Source of the DNA: Streptomyces sp. V1I1
GTDB lineage: Bacteria; Actinomycetota; Actinomycetes; Streptomycetales; Streptomycetaceae
Length of the DNA: 64,000 nucleotides
Direction: 5' to 3'
Assembly (NCBI RefSeq): GCF_030817355.1
Contig: NZ_JAUSZH010000001.1
Span: 806,001 to 870,000, forward strand
Every line of letters begins with the position of its first letter. Position 1 is the first letter of the stretch. Position numbers and translations under genes: made by a program. This document shows, piece after piece, positions 8,225 through 16,252 of this stretch. A model generated the notes under the pieces. It was not told where the DNA came from. It worked only from the letters and a program-made list of their open reading frames with translations, and made no database searches.

Positions 8225-8743
8225 CTAGCGCACCCAGCCCGTGTAGCTCTGCCCGATGGTTTGGGTCTTCTCCGTCGTACGCGGCCGGGTGCCGCCGTCG
8301 ACCGCGGCCGACACGGCGCGCACCAGCCACGCGTTGACCGACAGGCCCTCGCGGCTCGCGGCCTCCTCGGCGCGGGCCTTGAGGTGGGCCGGCAGGCGCA
8401 GGTTGACGCGGGCGGTGCCGCCCTCGTCGCCGTCGGCCGGGGCCGGGGTCTTGGGCGGTTCGACGGGCGCGGCGGGCTCCGCGGGGGCACCGCCGCCGGT
8501 GGGCGGCAGTGTCACCACGAAGTCGGGGTCGAGCCCGCGCAGCCGTACGTCGATCGAGCCGGGGGCGAGCTCGCGGGTGATCTCGTCCATCGCGGCGGAG
8601 AGCACGTTGAGCATGGTCAGCCGGGTCGCCGACTCCAGGGGAGCGGTGAGCCTCGCGGCCAGCTCGCGGGCTTCGTCGCCGCCGGCTTCGGCGGCCACCG
8701 CGAGTTCGCGGCGGAGGGTGTCGACATACGGGGTGAGGTCCAT
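8225..8743 (-). CDS. HicB/ribbon-helix-helix type regulator
   Basis: A 172-residue protein. The N-terminal 90 residues are helical (MDLTPYVDTLRRELAVAAEA); a Pro/Ala-rich linker leads to a ribbon-helix-helix motif, RVNLRLPAHLKARAEEAASR then GLSVNAWLVRAVSAAV, as in HicB/CopG/Arc-type DNA-binding proteins. No HicA toxin gene is adjacent, so it is more likely a regulator than an antitoxin. The ATG directly follows an imperfect palindrome, which fits autorepression of the regulator-DUF4097-transporter operon. Confidence 0.8.
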   Translation of the reverse strand: MDLTPYVDTLRRELAVAAEAGGDEARELAARLTAPLESATRLTMLNVLSAAMDEITRELAPGSIDVRLRGLDPDFVVTLPPTGGGAPAEPAAPVEPPKTPAPADGDEGGTARVNLRLPAHLKARAEEAASREGLSVNAWLVRAVSAAVDGGTRPRTTEKTQTIGQSYTGWVR

Positions 8744-8745
8744 GA

Positions 8746-8769
8746 CGCCACCATGGCACCATGATGGCG
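8746..8769. promoter_or_regulatory. probable operator of the ribbon-helix-helix regulator
   Basis: On the minus strand the half-sites CGCCATCATGG and CCATGGTGGCG are separated by TG, giving an inverted repeat with 10 of 11 positions matched. It begins 3 nt upstream of the regulator start codon, so binding would cover the initiation region. TGGCACC/GGTGCCA words recur in the inverted repeat at 8902-8951, which may be further binding sites. Confidence 0.7.
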
Positions 8770-8901
8770 TTATGTGCAAGTCCAGGTGGCGCCTTGTGTG
8801 GGGCGGGCTCAAGGGAGGCCGTCCTGAAGAGCGGAAACTTGAAGGGGTCGACCTGAGCGATTGTGGCGCCATGCATGCTCATGTGCTTCTGGGAGCGCGG
8901 A

Positions 8902-8951
8902 ATGGCACCGGGCGGCGCCGGATGGCACCAAGCGGTGCCACCCGGCGCCAT
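8902..8951. repeat. clustered ATGGCACC / GGCGCCAT inverted repeats
   Basis: Within 50 bp, ATGGCACCGGGCGGCGCC is followed by ATGGCACCAAGCGGTGCC and then GGTGCCACCCGGCGCCAT, which is the reverse complement of an ATGGCGCCGGGTGGCACC unit. The block can fold into alternative hairpins and shares its words with the operator at 8746-8769. It lies just inside the right cassette end. Confidence 0.6.
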
Positions 8952-8963
8952 CGTGTCTCATCT

Positions 8964-9038
8964 GCGCCACTCAAGCTTCGCTGACACGGACTCGCGCCCA
9001 TCAAGGTTCGCCGGCACACGCTCAAGATTCAGTGGCAA
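8964..9038 (-). repeat. IS21-type end repeats, right cluster
   Basis: Three minus-strand units: TGTCAGCGAAGCTTGAGTGG (8964-8986 including CGC), TGTGCCGGCGAACCTTGATG (8994-9018 with GGCGC) and TTGCCACTGAATCTTGAG (9021-9038). They match the left cluster in inverted orientation. Confidence 0.65.
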
Positions 9039-9100
9039 GGACACCGGCTCGGCAACGCCGAGCGCAGCGAGGCTTGAACCGCTACAAATCGAACACATGA

Positions 9101-9262
9101 TTGAATATCGGCCATGGCTCACACCTCGCCCCGTCCGACCTGGTGCAGGCCCAGCGCGATTGGAGCCGCACCTACGCGGAGCTTGCCGACCGCCAGGCCC
9201 AGGCCACGACGCTACGTCTCCGCCTGCTGCCGTCCTCCCGGCTCCTCCGGCACCCGTCCTAG
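9101..9262 (+). CDS. possible small protein or fragment (HLAPSDLVQAQRDW)
   Basis: A short frame, open from TTG 9101 to TAG 9262, encodes HLAPSDLVQAQRDWSRTYAE and an Arg/Leu-rich tail ending RLLRHPS. It resembles small Streptomyces proteins of unknown function that I recall only loosely. No good start or ribosome binding site is visible, so it may be a truncated remnant. The following stretch to 9496 holds no gene I can support. Confidence 0.35.
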   Translation: MNIGHGSHLAPSDLVQAQRDWSRTYAELADRQAQATTLRLRLLPSSRLLRHPS

Positions 9263-9496
9263 GGTACCGAGCCGGGCCGGTCACCAGCGGCCTCGCCTTA
9301 CAGAGCGTGGAAAGCCTTTTCGTCACGTGGCATGGCGGGGCGGATGGGTGCTCGTACACGATCCTGCGGTCTGACGGGACCGTCGATCAGGAGTCGGACG
9401 GCTTCCTGCGGACCGATTCGCCGAGAAACGCAACGCCGACGTCGAAGCCCAGCCGCTGGGTCCTCGAAGTACGTAACGGCCTGCTTCGCACCGAAT

Positions 9497-10627
9497 ATGA
9501 TGCACTTTGTGATCACGCCCGGGCGGCTGCGGCGCCGCCGTCCTCCCTACGGCGGCCGGTGGGAAGCTGCCCTGCTGTCACCGGTGATCCTCACCGTCCT
9601 CATCGCCGGCCTGGCGTTCTCCACACCGAGGGAGATCGCCTTCAGCCGCCTCCTGCCCGCCGCACCCGCCCTCGCCGCCGCGATGTGGCCTGTGCTCCCC
9701 ACGATCCTGCTGGGGACGTTCTGCCTGCTGGTCATGATCGGACTCAGCTTCGTCTACACCGACCTGGGGACGCCATACACCGCGGCTGCGATCGTCGCGG
9801 TCACCTTGGCGGCCGCATACGCAAGCCATGTCCGGCTCCAGCGGGAGGAGACACTCTTCCACGTCCGGCTCATCGCCGACGCAGCCCAGAAGGTGCTGCT
9901 GCGCCCCCTGCCGCGCCGCATCGCGGACGTCGAGATCGAGTCGCTGTATCTGGCGGCCCAAGAGCAGGCCCGGATCGGCGGGGACTTCTACGAGGCGGCC
10001 GACACACCGTACGGGGTCCGGCTGCTCATCGGCGACGTACGAGGCAAGGGCCTGCCCGCGGTGGGGGCGGCCGCGGCGGTGATCAGCTGCTTCAGGGAGG
10101 CCGCGTTCGACGAGCCCGACCTGCGGGGCATCGTCCATCGCCTGGAGACCAGCATCACCCGCTACAGCGCTGCGTTCCCCGCCCAGGACCTGCCGGAGCG
10201 CTTTGCTACCGCTCTTCTCGCCGAGATTCCGCACGGCGGCGGCCACGTCAGACTTCTCAACTGCGGGCACCCCCCGCCGCTACTCGTGCACCGAGGGGGG
10301 ATCCGCGTCCTGGAGCCCACCGCCCCCTCGCCGCCCCTCAACCTCGCCACGCTCATCGGAGACCGCTACTTCGTCGACACCGTCGCCTTCGCTCCGGGCG
10401 ACCAGCTGCTGCTCTACACCGATGGCGTAACGGAGACCCGGGACCGCACCGGCGAGTTCTTCCCGCTGCCGGACTGGATGCGGCGGCAGGGCCCGGCGCC
10501 GCCCCGGGAGCTGCTCGACGGGCTTCACCGGGACCTGCTCCACTACAGCGGCGGAAGGCTCAACGACGACATCGCGGCCCTCGCCGTGCGGTGCCCGAAC
10601 ACCCGGGCCCAGGAGCACCCCGCGTAG
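9497..10627 (+). CDS. membrane-anchored PP2C-family (SpoIIE-type) serine phosphatase
   Basis: A 376-residue protein. The first 115 residues hold three to four membrane helices (ALLSPVILTVLIAGLAFS, LAAAMWPVLPTILLGTFCLL, AAAIVAVTLAAAYA). A SpoIIE/PP2C catalytic domain follows, with metal-binding aspartates in GGDFYEA (near residue 163), GDVRGKG, YTDGVTE and NDDIAALAVR. Such proteins dephosphorylate anti-anti-sigma factors in partner-switching pathways; no anti-sigma gene is adjacent. The start is uncertain: ATG at 9497 and 9500 are adjacent, with no clear ribosome binding site. Confidence 0.85.
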   Translation: MMHFVITPGRLRRRRPPYGGRWEAALLSPVILTVLIAGLAFSTPREIAFSRLLPAAPALAAAMWPVLPTILLGTFCLLVMIGLSFVYTDLGTPYTAAAIVAVTLAAAYASHVRLQREETLFHVRLIADAAQKVLLRPLPRRIADVEIESLYLAAQEQARIGGDFYEAADTPYGVRLLIGDVRGKGLPAVGAAAAVISCFREAAFDEPDLRGIVHRLETSITRYSAAFPAQDLPERFATALLAEIPHGGGHVRLLNCGHPPPLLVHRGGIRVLEPTAPSPPLNLATLIGDRYFVDTVAFAPGDQLLLYTDGVTETRDRTGEFFPLPDWMRRQGPAPPRELLDGLHRDLLHYSGGRLNDDIAALAVRCPNTRAQEHPA

Positions 10628-10696
10628 GTGGCTGGAAGCGGTGGGTGGGACTCGACGGTCGGCCGGCCACTGCACCCGGATCGCAGCCCTCACGAC

Positions 10697-10900
10697 CCCG
10701 CCACCCTCGGCAAGCGACTGACCACCGCAGGAGTCCCCACCCTCCACGGCCGGACCGCCACCCTGCGGCAACTCGTCCTTCAGGCACCGCCATCGGTCGT
10801 CGCGGGCATGCTCGGCTACCACACTGTCCACACCGAGGCCGTCGCCGCCCAAGCCGGAGGGGCCTGGAAGAAGTACGCCCCCGGCGACCACACCCGATGA
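10697..10900 (+). pseudogene. C-terminal remnant of a site-specific integrase/recombinase
   Basis: The frame encodes TLGKRLTTAGVPTLHGRTAT, RQLVLQAPPSVVAGMLGYH and the ending AGGAWKKYAPGDHTR. This resembles the C-terminal tail of Streptomyces tyrosine-recombinase-like integrases; the catalytic domain is absent. Only about 67 residues remain. The TGA stop overlaps an in-frame ATG of the next gene. The assignment is from remembered family endings and is moderate. Confidence 0.5.
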
Positions 10901-10941
10901 AACGATCCGCGCAGAACCTCACCGGAGGAGACAGCAGCCCG

Positions 10942-11478
10942 ATGTCCGCCAAAAGCTCACTCACGCGCGCACTCACCGAATTCGCATGGCCCTTTGGAAA
11001 CCGCAGTGGCCAGAGGCCACGTCCGCTTGACCTCCTCCTTCTGGAAGGCACCGCCCCCGAAACAGCACGGACAGTGGTCGAAGAGGTGATCCGGGAAATG
11101 GCACCTGACGCGGCTTCGACGGATATTGATCTCATATCCGACCTCCCCTGGCCCTCGGATGCCCAGGCCGCCCTCACCGCCATCGTCGACGCGACGGGGG
11201 CTCGGGAAGGGGAGACCGCCGTAGTCCTGGACCTGACGGACGAACGGCAGCGCGAATGGTTCATCACCCTCGTGCCGCACACCATCTCCGCAGAGATCTG
11301 GGGGCCGACGGGATCAGGAGTCTCCTTCTCCGCAAGCGACACCGGATCGGTGATCGGGTGGAAGCTGCCTGCTGAGCGGTGGGAGAGGGTCCACGCGCGA
11401 CTACGGCACCGAGGCATCGATCCCGACACCGCAGTACAAAGGCCTACCCGAGGCCGCCCTGACAGATACTCACGGTAA
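10942..11478 (+). CDS. hypothetical protein
   Basis: A 178-residue soluble protein not assigned to a family. The N-terminus (SSLTRALTEFAWPFGNRS) is followed by mixed alpha/beta sequence (EGETAVVLDLTDERQREWFI, TISAEIWGPTGSGVSFSASD) with no membrane segment or catalytic motif. The ATG at 10942 has GGAGGAG 11 nt upstream; an alternative ATG at 10897 adds 15 residues and overlaps the stop of the integrase remnant. Third-position GC supports coding. Confidence 0.6.
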   Translation: MSAKSSLTRALTEFAWPFGNRSGQRPRPLDLLLLEGTAPETARTVVEEVIREMAPDAASTDIDLISDLPWPSDAQAALTAIVDATGAREGETAVVLDLTDERQREWFITLVPHTISAEIWGPTGSGVSFSASDTGSVIGWKLPAERWERVHARLRHRGIDPDTAVQRPTRGRPDRYSR

Positions 11479-11725
11479 TCGGAAGCGGCGCAAGCCCTCG
11501 ATTACCGGTCACCTGATCACAGACTCCTACCAGTATCGCCCCCCTTCGCTCACTGACAGGTACAGCGGAAGACGCGCGGCGGTGAACCTCCGGCGGCCTA
11601 TGGACGTCTAATACATCGAAGTTCGTTCTCGAGAAGGGCGGACAGCATGCAGCAGGCATGGACCAGCGTCATCGCCGTGTGCAAGCACCATCGTCAATCA
11701 GCTCTATCGGAAGGACACGGAACGC

Positions 11726-12289
11726 ATGGCGACGTTCGATCCGATCACCCGTCGACTCCGGCGGCTCTTCTCTGTCCTGGACACCGACGAAGACGGCTTC
11801 GTCACGTGGGGTGACTACCAGCGGATCGTGGACAAGTACATGACCGGCTATGCGTTGGCGGAGAGCGACGACAGGATCAAGTCACTGGAGAAGGCGTACT
11901 GGGCGCAATGGCTGGGACTTCTGACGCAGGCGAACCCCGGGCAGGACCGTCTGTCCCAGGACGAGTTCGTCCAGGCGCACCGCGCTGCAGGTTATGACAC
12001 GAACGCGTCCCACCTGCTGGAGGACATTGCCCAGGCCATCTTCAATGTCCTGGACGTCGACGGCGACAAGCGGATCAGCAGGGACGAGTTCGCCCGGTAC
12101 CTGGCCTTCTGCGAGATTTCCAGCGCTGACGCCACGATCATCTTCCAGCGGCTGGACCTTGACGGCGACGCCTTCATCTCCCAGCGAGAGGTCGCCAGGT
12201 CGCTCCGCGCATTCCACCTCTACAACGACGATCTCAACACGCCAGGCGGCATCTTCCTCGGCGTCACTGAGCCGAGTTCAGGCGCCTGA
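11726..12289 (+). CDS. EF-hand calcium-binding protein (calerythrin-like)
   Basis: A 187-residue cytoplasmic protein with three canonical EF-hand loops: DTDEDGFVTWGDY (residues about 19-31), DVDGDKRISRDEF (about 110-122) and DLDGDAFISQREV (about 144-156). A degenerate fourth (NPGQDRLSQDEF) lies near residue 75. This four-hand layout matches the calerythrin/sarcoplasmic-calcium-binding family of actinomycetes, thought to buffer or sense Ca2+. GGAAGGA lies about 9 nt before the ATG. The region 11479-11725 upstream holds no other gene I can support. Confidence 0.92.
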   Translation: MATFDPITRRLRRLFSVLDTDEDGFVTWGDYQRIVDKYMTGYALAESDDRIKSLEKAYWAQWLGLLTQANPGQDRLSQDEFVQAHRAAGYDTNASHLLEDIAQAIFNVLDVDGDKRISRDEFARYLAFCEISSADATIIFQRLDLDGDAFISQREVARSLRAFHLYNDDLNTPGGIFLGVTEPSSGA

Positions 12290-12321
12290 TCGTGGGCTGA
12301 GCCGGGCCGCACCGACGTCGC

Positions 12322-12381
12322 GAGCTCGAGCTGAACAACCGCGTCCAGATCGCGATGCTCATCCACGATGCCGAAGTCTGA
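12322..12381 (+). pseudogene. C-terminal scrap of a LuxR-type response regulator
   Basis: A short frame ending in TGA encodes ELELNNRVQIAMLIHDAEV, which closely resembles the last helix of NarL/LuxR-type response regulators. Nothing of the receiver or the rest of the helix-turn-helix is visible upstream, so this is a leftover of a deleted gene. Confidence 0.45.
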
Positions 12382-12401
12382 CGGCCGACCGACTCCAGTA
12401 C

Positions 12402-12444
12402 GTACGGGGCCGGCCCAGGAACCTCACCCGGGCCGGCCGCGTAC
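12402..12444. terminator. hairpin terminator after pyc
   Basis: GTACGGGGCCGGCCC pairs with GGGCCGGCCGCGTAC (one mismatch, 13-nt loop). It lies about 20 nt beyond the pyc stop codon on the minus strand. Confidence 0.65.
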
Positions 12445-12462
12445 GCCCGCAGGAAGCAGGCG

Positions 12463-15400
12463 TCAGCCGATCTCGATGAGCAGATCGCCTGCCTCGACCT
12501 GCTGGATCTTTCCGATCGCCAGCCGCGCGACCGTGCCCGCGCACTGGGCGGTAATGGAGGCCTCCATCTTCATCGCCTCGATGGTGGCCACCGTCTGACC
12601 CACCGACACCGAAGAGCCCTCCTCCACCTGGAGCGTCACGACGCCCGCGAACGGCGCGGGGACATGCCGGTCGTTGCCGCGCTCGGCCTTCTCCGCGGCC
12701 TTGACCTCAGTGGCGACGGACTTGTCCCGCACCGCCACCGGGCGCAGCTGGCCGTTGAGCGTGGCCAGCACCGTACGGAAGCCCCGCTCGTCGGCCTCGG
12801 AGATCGCCTCCAGCTCGATCAGCAGCGTGACACCGGCACCCAGGGTGACCGTGTGCTCGGTGTCCGGCTCCAAGCCGTAGAAGAAGTCCTGCGTGGGCAG
12901 TACGGACGTGTCACCGTAGGCCTCGCGGTGGGCATCGAATTCCTTGGTCGGGCCGGGGAACAGCAACCGGTTCAGCGTCGCCCGCCGGTCCCGGCTCAGT
13001 CCCTGGCGGTCCTCGTCCGACAAGGTCGGGGCCTCGGCCGGCGCGGGGCGGCCCTGGAGGGCGCGCGTACGGAACGGCTCGGGCCAGCCGCCGGGCGGGT
13101 CGCCCAGCTCGCCGCGCAGGAATCCGACCACCGAGTCCGGTACGTCGAACTTGCCGGGGTCGGACTCGAAGTCGGCCGCTTGGACCCCGGCTCCGACCAG
13201 GTGCAGGGCGAGGTCTCCCACCACCTTCGAGGAGGGGGTCACCTTGACCAGCCGGCCCAGCATCCGGTCGGCGGCCGCGTAGCAGTCCTCGATCAGCTCG
13301 AAGCGGTCGCCGAGGCCGAGCGCGATGGCCTGCTGACGCAGGTTCGACAGCTGTCCGCCGGGGATCTCGTGGTGGTAGACGCGCCCGGTGGGCGAGGCGA
13401 GCCCCGACTCGAAGGGCGCGTAGACCTTGCGCATGGCTTCCCAGTACGGCTCGAGTCCCCCGACCGCGTCGAGTGAGAGCCCGGTCGCGCGCTCGGTGTG
13501 GTCGGTAGCCGCGACGAGCGCCGACAGGGACGGCTGGCTGGTGGTGCCCGCCATCGAGGCGACGGCGGCGTCGACGGCGTCGACGCCCGCGTCGATCGCG
13601 GCGATCAGTGTCGCGAGCTGGCCGCCCGCCGTGTCATGGGTGTGCAGATGCACCGGAAGGTCGAAGCGCTCGCGCAGTGCGGTCACAAGGGTGCGGGCGG
13701 CGGGCGGGCGCAGCAGGCCGGCCATGTCCTTGATGGCCAGTACGTGCGCGCCGGCCTCGACAATCTGCTCCGCGAGGCGCAGGTAGTAGTCGAGCGTGTA
13801 CAGCTGTTCGGCCGGGTCCGACAGGTCCGCGGTGTAGCACAGGGCGACCTCGGCCAGCGCGGTGCCGGTGGACCGTACGGCATCGATGGCGGGACGCATC
13901 TGCGAGACGTCGTTGAGCGCGTCGAAGATCCGGAAGATGTCCATTCCGGTCGCCGCCGCCTCGGCGACGAAGGCCTCGGTCACCTCGACGGGGTAGGGCG
14001 TGTAGCCGACGGTGTTGCGCCCACGAAGCAGCATCTGCGTACAGATGTTGGGCACCGCCTCCCGCAGGGCCGCGAGCCGCTCCCAGGGATCCTCGGCGAG
14101 GAAGCGCAGGGCCACGTCGTAGGTGGCGCCGCCCCAGCACTCCAGGCTCAGCAGCTCCGGTGTTGTGCGGGCGACATACGGGGCGACGGCCAGCAGATCG
14201 CGCGTCCTCACCCGGGTGGCCAGCAGGGACTGGTGCGCGTCGCGGAAGGTCGTGTCCGTCACCGCGACGGCCCGCTGCGCACGCAGCTCCGCTGCGAACG
14301 CCTCAGGCCCGAGTGCCGCGAGGCGCTGCCGGGAGCCTTCGGCGGGCGCTGTGCCCAGTGAGGCGGGAGGGAGCTTGGCGGCCGGGTCGATGACCTGGGG
14401 ACGCGGGCCGTGGGGACGGTTGACGGTCGTTTCGGCGAGATAGGTGAGCATGCGGCTTCCGCGGTCGGCCGAGGGGCGCACCCGGATCAGCTCCGGATGC
14501 TCGGCGATGAAGCTCGTCGTGATACGGCCCTCGCGGAATCCGGGGTGGTCGAGCACGGCGCCGAGGAAGGGCAGGTTGGTGGCGACTCCGCGGATACGGA
14601 ACTCGGCGATCGCACGCCGTGCGCGACGGGCGGCGTTGGCGAAGTCGTGGCCGTGGCAGGTCAGCTTGACCAGCATCGAGTCGAAGTGGGCGGACACTTC
14701 GGCGCCGGTGTGGACGGTGCCGCCGTCGAGCCGTACACCGGGGCCGCCCGGGGAACGGTAGGCGGAGATGGTGCCGGTGTCGGGGCGGAAACCGTTGGCG
14801 GGATCCTCAGTGGTGATACGGCACTGCAGGGCCGTGCCCGTGAGGACGATGTCGTCCTGCGTCAGGTTCAGTTCCGGAAGCGTCCTTCCCGCGGCGATCC
14901 GCAGCTGCCCGATCACCAGGTCCCGTCCGGTGACCTGCTCGGTGACCGTGTGCTCCACCTGGATACGGGGGTTCATCTCGATGAAGACATGGTTGCCGCG
15001 CTCGTCGACCAGGAACTCCACGGTGCCCGCGTTGACGTACCCGATGTGCCTCGCGAACGCGACGGCGTCGGCGCAGATGCGCGCGCGCAGCTCCGGGTCG
15101 AGATTCGGAGCGGGCGCGATCTCGACGACCTTCTGGTGGCGCCGCTGCAGCGAACAGTCCCGCTCGTACAGGTGGACGACATTCCCGTGGGCGTCGGCGA
15201 GGATCTGCACTTCGATATGGCGCGGGTTGAGGACGGCCTGCTCCAGGAAGACGGTGGCGTCTCCGAACGCCGACTCCGCCTCTCGCATCGCCGCGTCGAT
15301 CGCTTCCCGCAGCTCGGTGGGCTCGGCGACGCGCCGCATTCCTCGCCCGCCGCCGCCGGCGACGGCCTTGACGAACACCGGGAACCCGATGGAGTCGGCG

Positions 15401-15840
15401 GCGCCGACCAGCGTGTCCACGTCCGTGGACGGCTCCGACGACTTCAGTACCGGAACGCCGGCCTCTCGAGCGGCCGCCACCGCGCGGGACTTGTTGCCCG
15501 TGAGGAGCAGTACGGAGGCGGGGGGCCCGACAAAGGTGATCCCGGCCTCGGCGCACGCGGCGGCGAGGTCGGGGTTCTCCGACAGGAAGCCGTATCCGGG
15601 GTAGATGGCGTCGGCACCAGCCTTGCGCGCGGCCTTGATCACCTCGTCGACCGAGAGATAGGCCCGCACCGGGTGGCCCTTTTCGCCGATCTGGTAGGCC
15701 TCGTCGGCTTTTGCCCGGTGGAGCGAGTTGCGGTCCTCGTACGGGAACACGGCCACGGTGGAGATGCCGAGCTCGAACGCCGCGCGGAAAGCGCGGATCG
15801 CGATCTCGCCCCGGTTGGCGACCAATACCTTGCGGAACAT
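12463..15840 (-). CDS. pyc: pyruvate carboxylase
   Basis: A full-length 1125-residue biotin enzyme converting pyruvate, bicarbonate and ATP to oxaloacetate (anaplerosis). Domains in order: biotin carboxylase (VLVANRGEIAIRAFRAA, Gly-rich ATP loop GGGGRGMRRV near residue 170, EMNPRIQVEHTVTE near 290); carboxyltransferase (DTTFRDAHQSLLATRVRTRD near 540, with the metal-binding HLHTHDTAGG near 740); and a biotinyl domain with EAMKMEAS, Lys1091 being the biotin site. The ATG start follows AGGGG; a TTG one codon earlier is unlikely. It is monocistronic, with a hairpin after it. A large plus-strand open frame over the gene is antisense noise. Confidence 0.97.
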   Translation of the reverse strand: MFRKVLVANRGEIAIRAFRAAFELGISTVAVFPYEDRNSLHRAKADEAYQIGEKGHPVRAYLSVDEVIKAARKAGADAIYPGYGFLSENPDLAAACAEAGITFVGPPASVLLLTGNKSRAVAAAREAGVPVLKSSEPSTDVDTLVGAADSIGFPVFVKAVAGGGGRGMRRVAEPTELREAIDAAMREAESAFGDATVFLEQAVLNPRHIEVQILADAHGNVVHLYERDCSLQRRHQKVVEIAPAPNLDPELRARICADAVAFARHIGYVNAGTVEFLVDERGNHVFIEMNPRIQVEHTVTEQVTGRDLVIGQLRIAAGRTLPELNLTQDDIVLTGTALQCRITTEDPANGFRPDTGTISAYRSPGGPGVRLDGGTVHTGAEVSAHFDSMLVKLTCHGHDFANAARRARRAIAEFRIRGVATNLPFLGAVLDHPGFREGRITTSFIAEHPELIRVRPSADRGSRMLTYLAETTVNRPHGPRPQVIDPAAKLPPASLGTAPAEGSRQRLAALGPEAFAAELRAQRAVAVTDTTFRDAHQSLLATRVRTRDLLAVAPYVARTTPELLSLECWGGATYDVALRFLAEDPWERLAALREAVPNICTQMLLRGRNTVGYTPYPVEVTEAFVAEAAATGMDIFRIFDALNDVSQMRPAIDAVRSTGTALAEVALCYTADLSDPAEQLYTLDYYLRLAEQIVEAGAHVLAIKDMAGLLRPPAARTLVTALRERFDLPVHLHTHDTAGGQLATLIAAIDAGVDAVDAAVASMAGTTSQPSLSALVAATDHTERATGLSLDAVGGLEPYWEAMRKVYAPFESGLASPTGRVYHHEIPGGQLSNLRQQAIALGLGDRFELIEDCYAAADRMLGRLVKVTPSSKVVGDLALHLVGAGVQAADFESDPGKFDVPDSVVGFLRGELGDPPGGWPEPFRTRALQGRPAPAEAPTLSDEDRQGLSRDRRATLNRLLFPGPTKEFDAHREAYGDTSVLPTQDFFYGLEPDTEHTVTLGAGVTLLIELEAISEADERGFRTVLATLNGQLRPVAVRDKSVATEVKAAEKAERGNDRHVPAPFAGVVTLQVEEGSSVSVGQTVATIEAMKMEASITAQCAGTVARLAIGKIQQVEAGDLLIEIG

Positions 15841-16248
15841 CAATGTCCCCTGTCGTGTTGCGGGCGCGCGCCCTCAAGGTGGCGATGTCATTTTGGCTGC
15901 CGGGATCGGCATCCGCTGTTCCCGTGGACGGTACCGATCACTAGCGGTGGCGTCGATCTCCCACCGGCGGGAGCTACGTCACGCCGGTCGGAGCAGGCGT
16001 CGGCACAGTCCAAGGTGGTGGCCCCGGGGCGGGAGCCTCTTGCGCGGCTCCGGCCAGAGGTCCACCGCCTTCCGCACCGTCCGACACGTCACGCCCATCG
16101 AGCCTGCTACTGCTCGCGTTGCACGAGGGCATCAACCGCCACACCGAGCTTCCGATCGAGGCGACCGTCACGCAGTTCAAGGCCATCGGCACTGCTCGAC
16201 GGCCTGTTCCGTCGCGAATGGCCAGGCTCGGGACTCTGCGGACACGGC
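15841..16248. other. intergenic region between pyc and the IS701-type element
   Basis: About 400 bp without a gene I can support. It contains the pyc promoter region and, at about 16110-16200, an unrecognised open peptide (LHEGINRHTELPIEATVTQF) without a start that may be a gene remnant. It ends at the CTAG target of the insertion element. Confidence 0.4.
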
Positions 16249-16252
16249 CTAG

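Larger units (their letters stand above)
5016..9043. mobile_element. putative IS21-type cassette without transposase, carrying an ABC exporter
   Basis: The two ends are inverted and alike: TGTCCTGTGCCATCGAA on the left, TGTCCTTGCCACTGAA read inward on the right. Each is followed by further short repeats of the form TGTCAnCGAAGnTTGAGTGG, the multiple-repeat end structure known for IS21-family elements. CCGGC flanks both sides (5011-5015 and 9044-9048), as expected for a 5-bp target duplication. No istA or istB gene lies between the ends. The interior holds a regulator fragment, a DrrAB-like transporter, a DUF4097 protein and a ribbon-helix-helix regulator. Mobility is inferred; 5 bp of a GC-rich match could arise by chance. 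Confidence 0.55.

Noticed and set aside
8225..8743. HicAB toxin-antitoxin pair
   Set aside because: There is no HicA-like gene next to the ribbon-helix-helix gene; the operon context points to regulation of the exporter.
8863..11478. An 871-codon open plus-strand frame
   Set aside because: It spans the cassette end, the antisense-free parts of the SpoIIE gene in the wrong frame and an integrase remnant; only its last 178-193 codons look like a protein.
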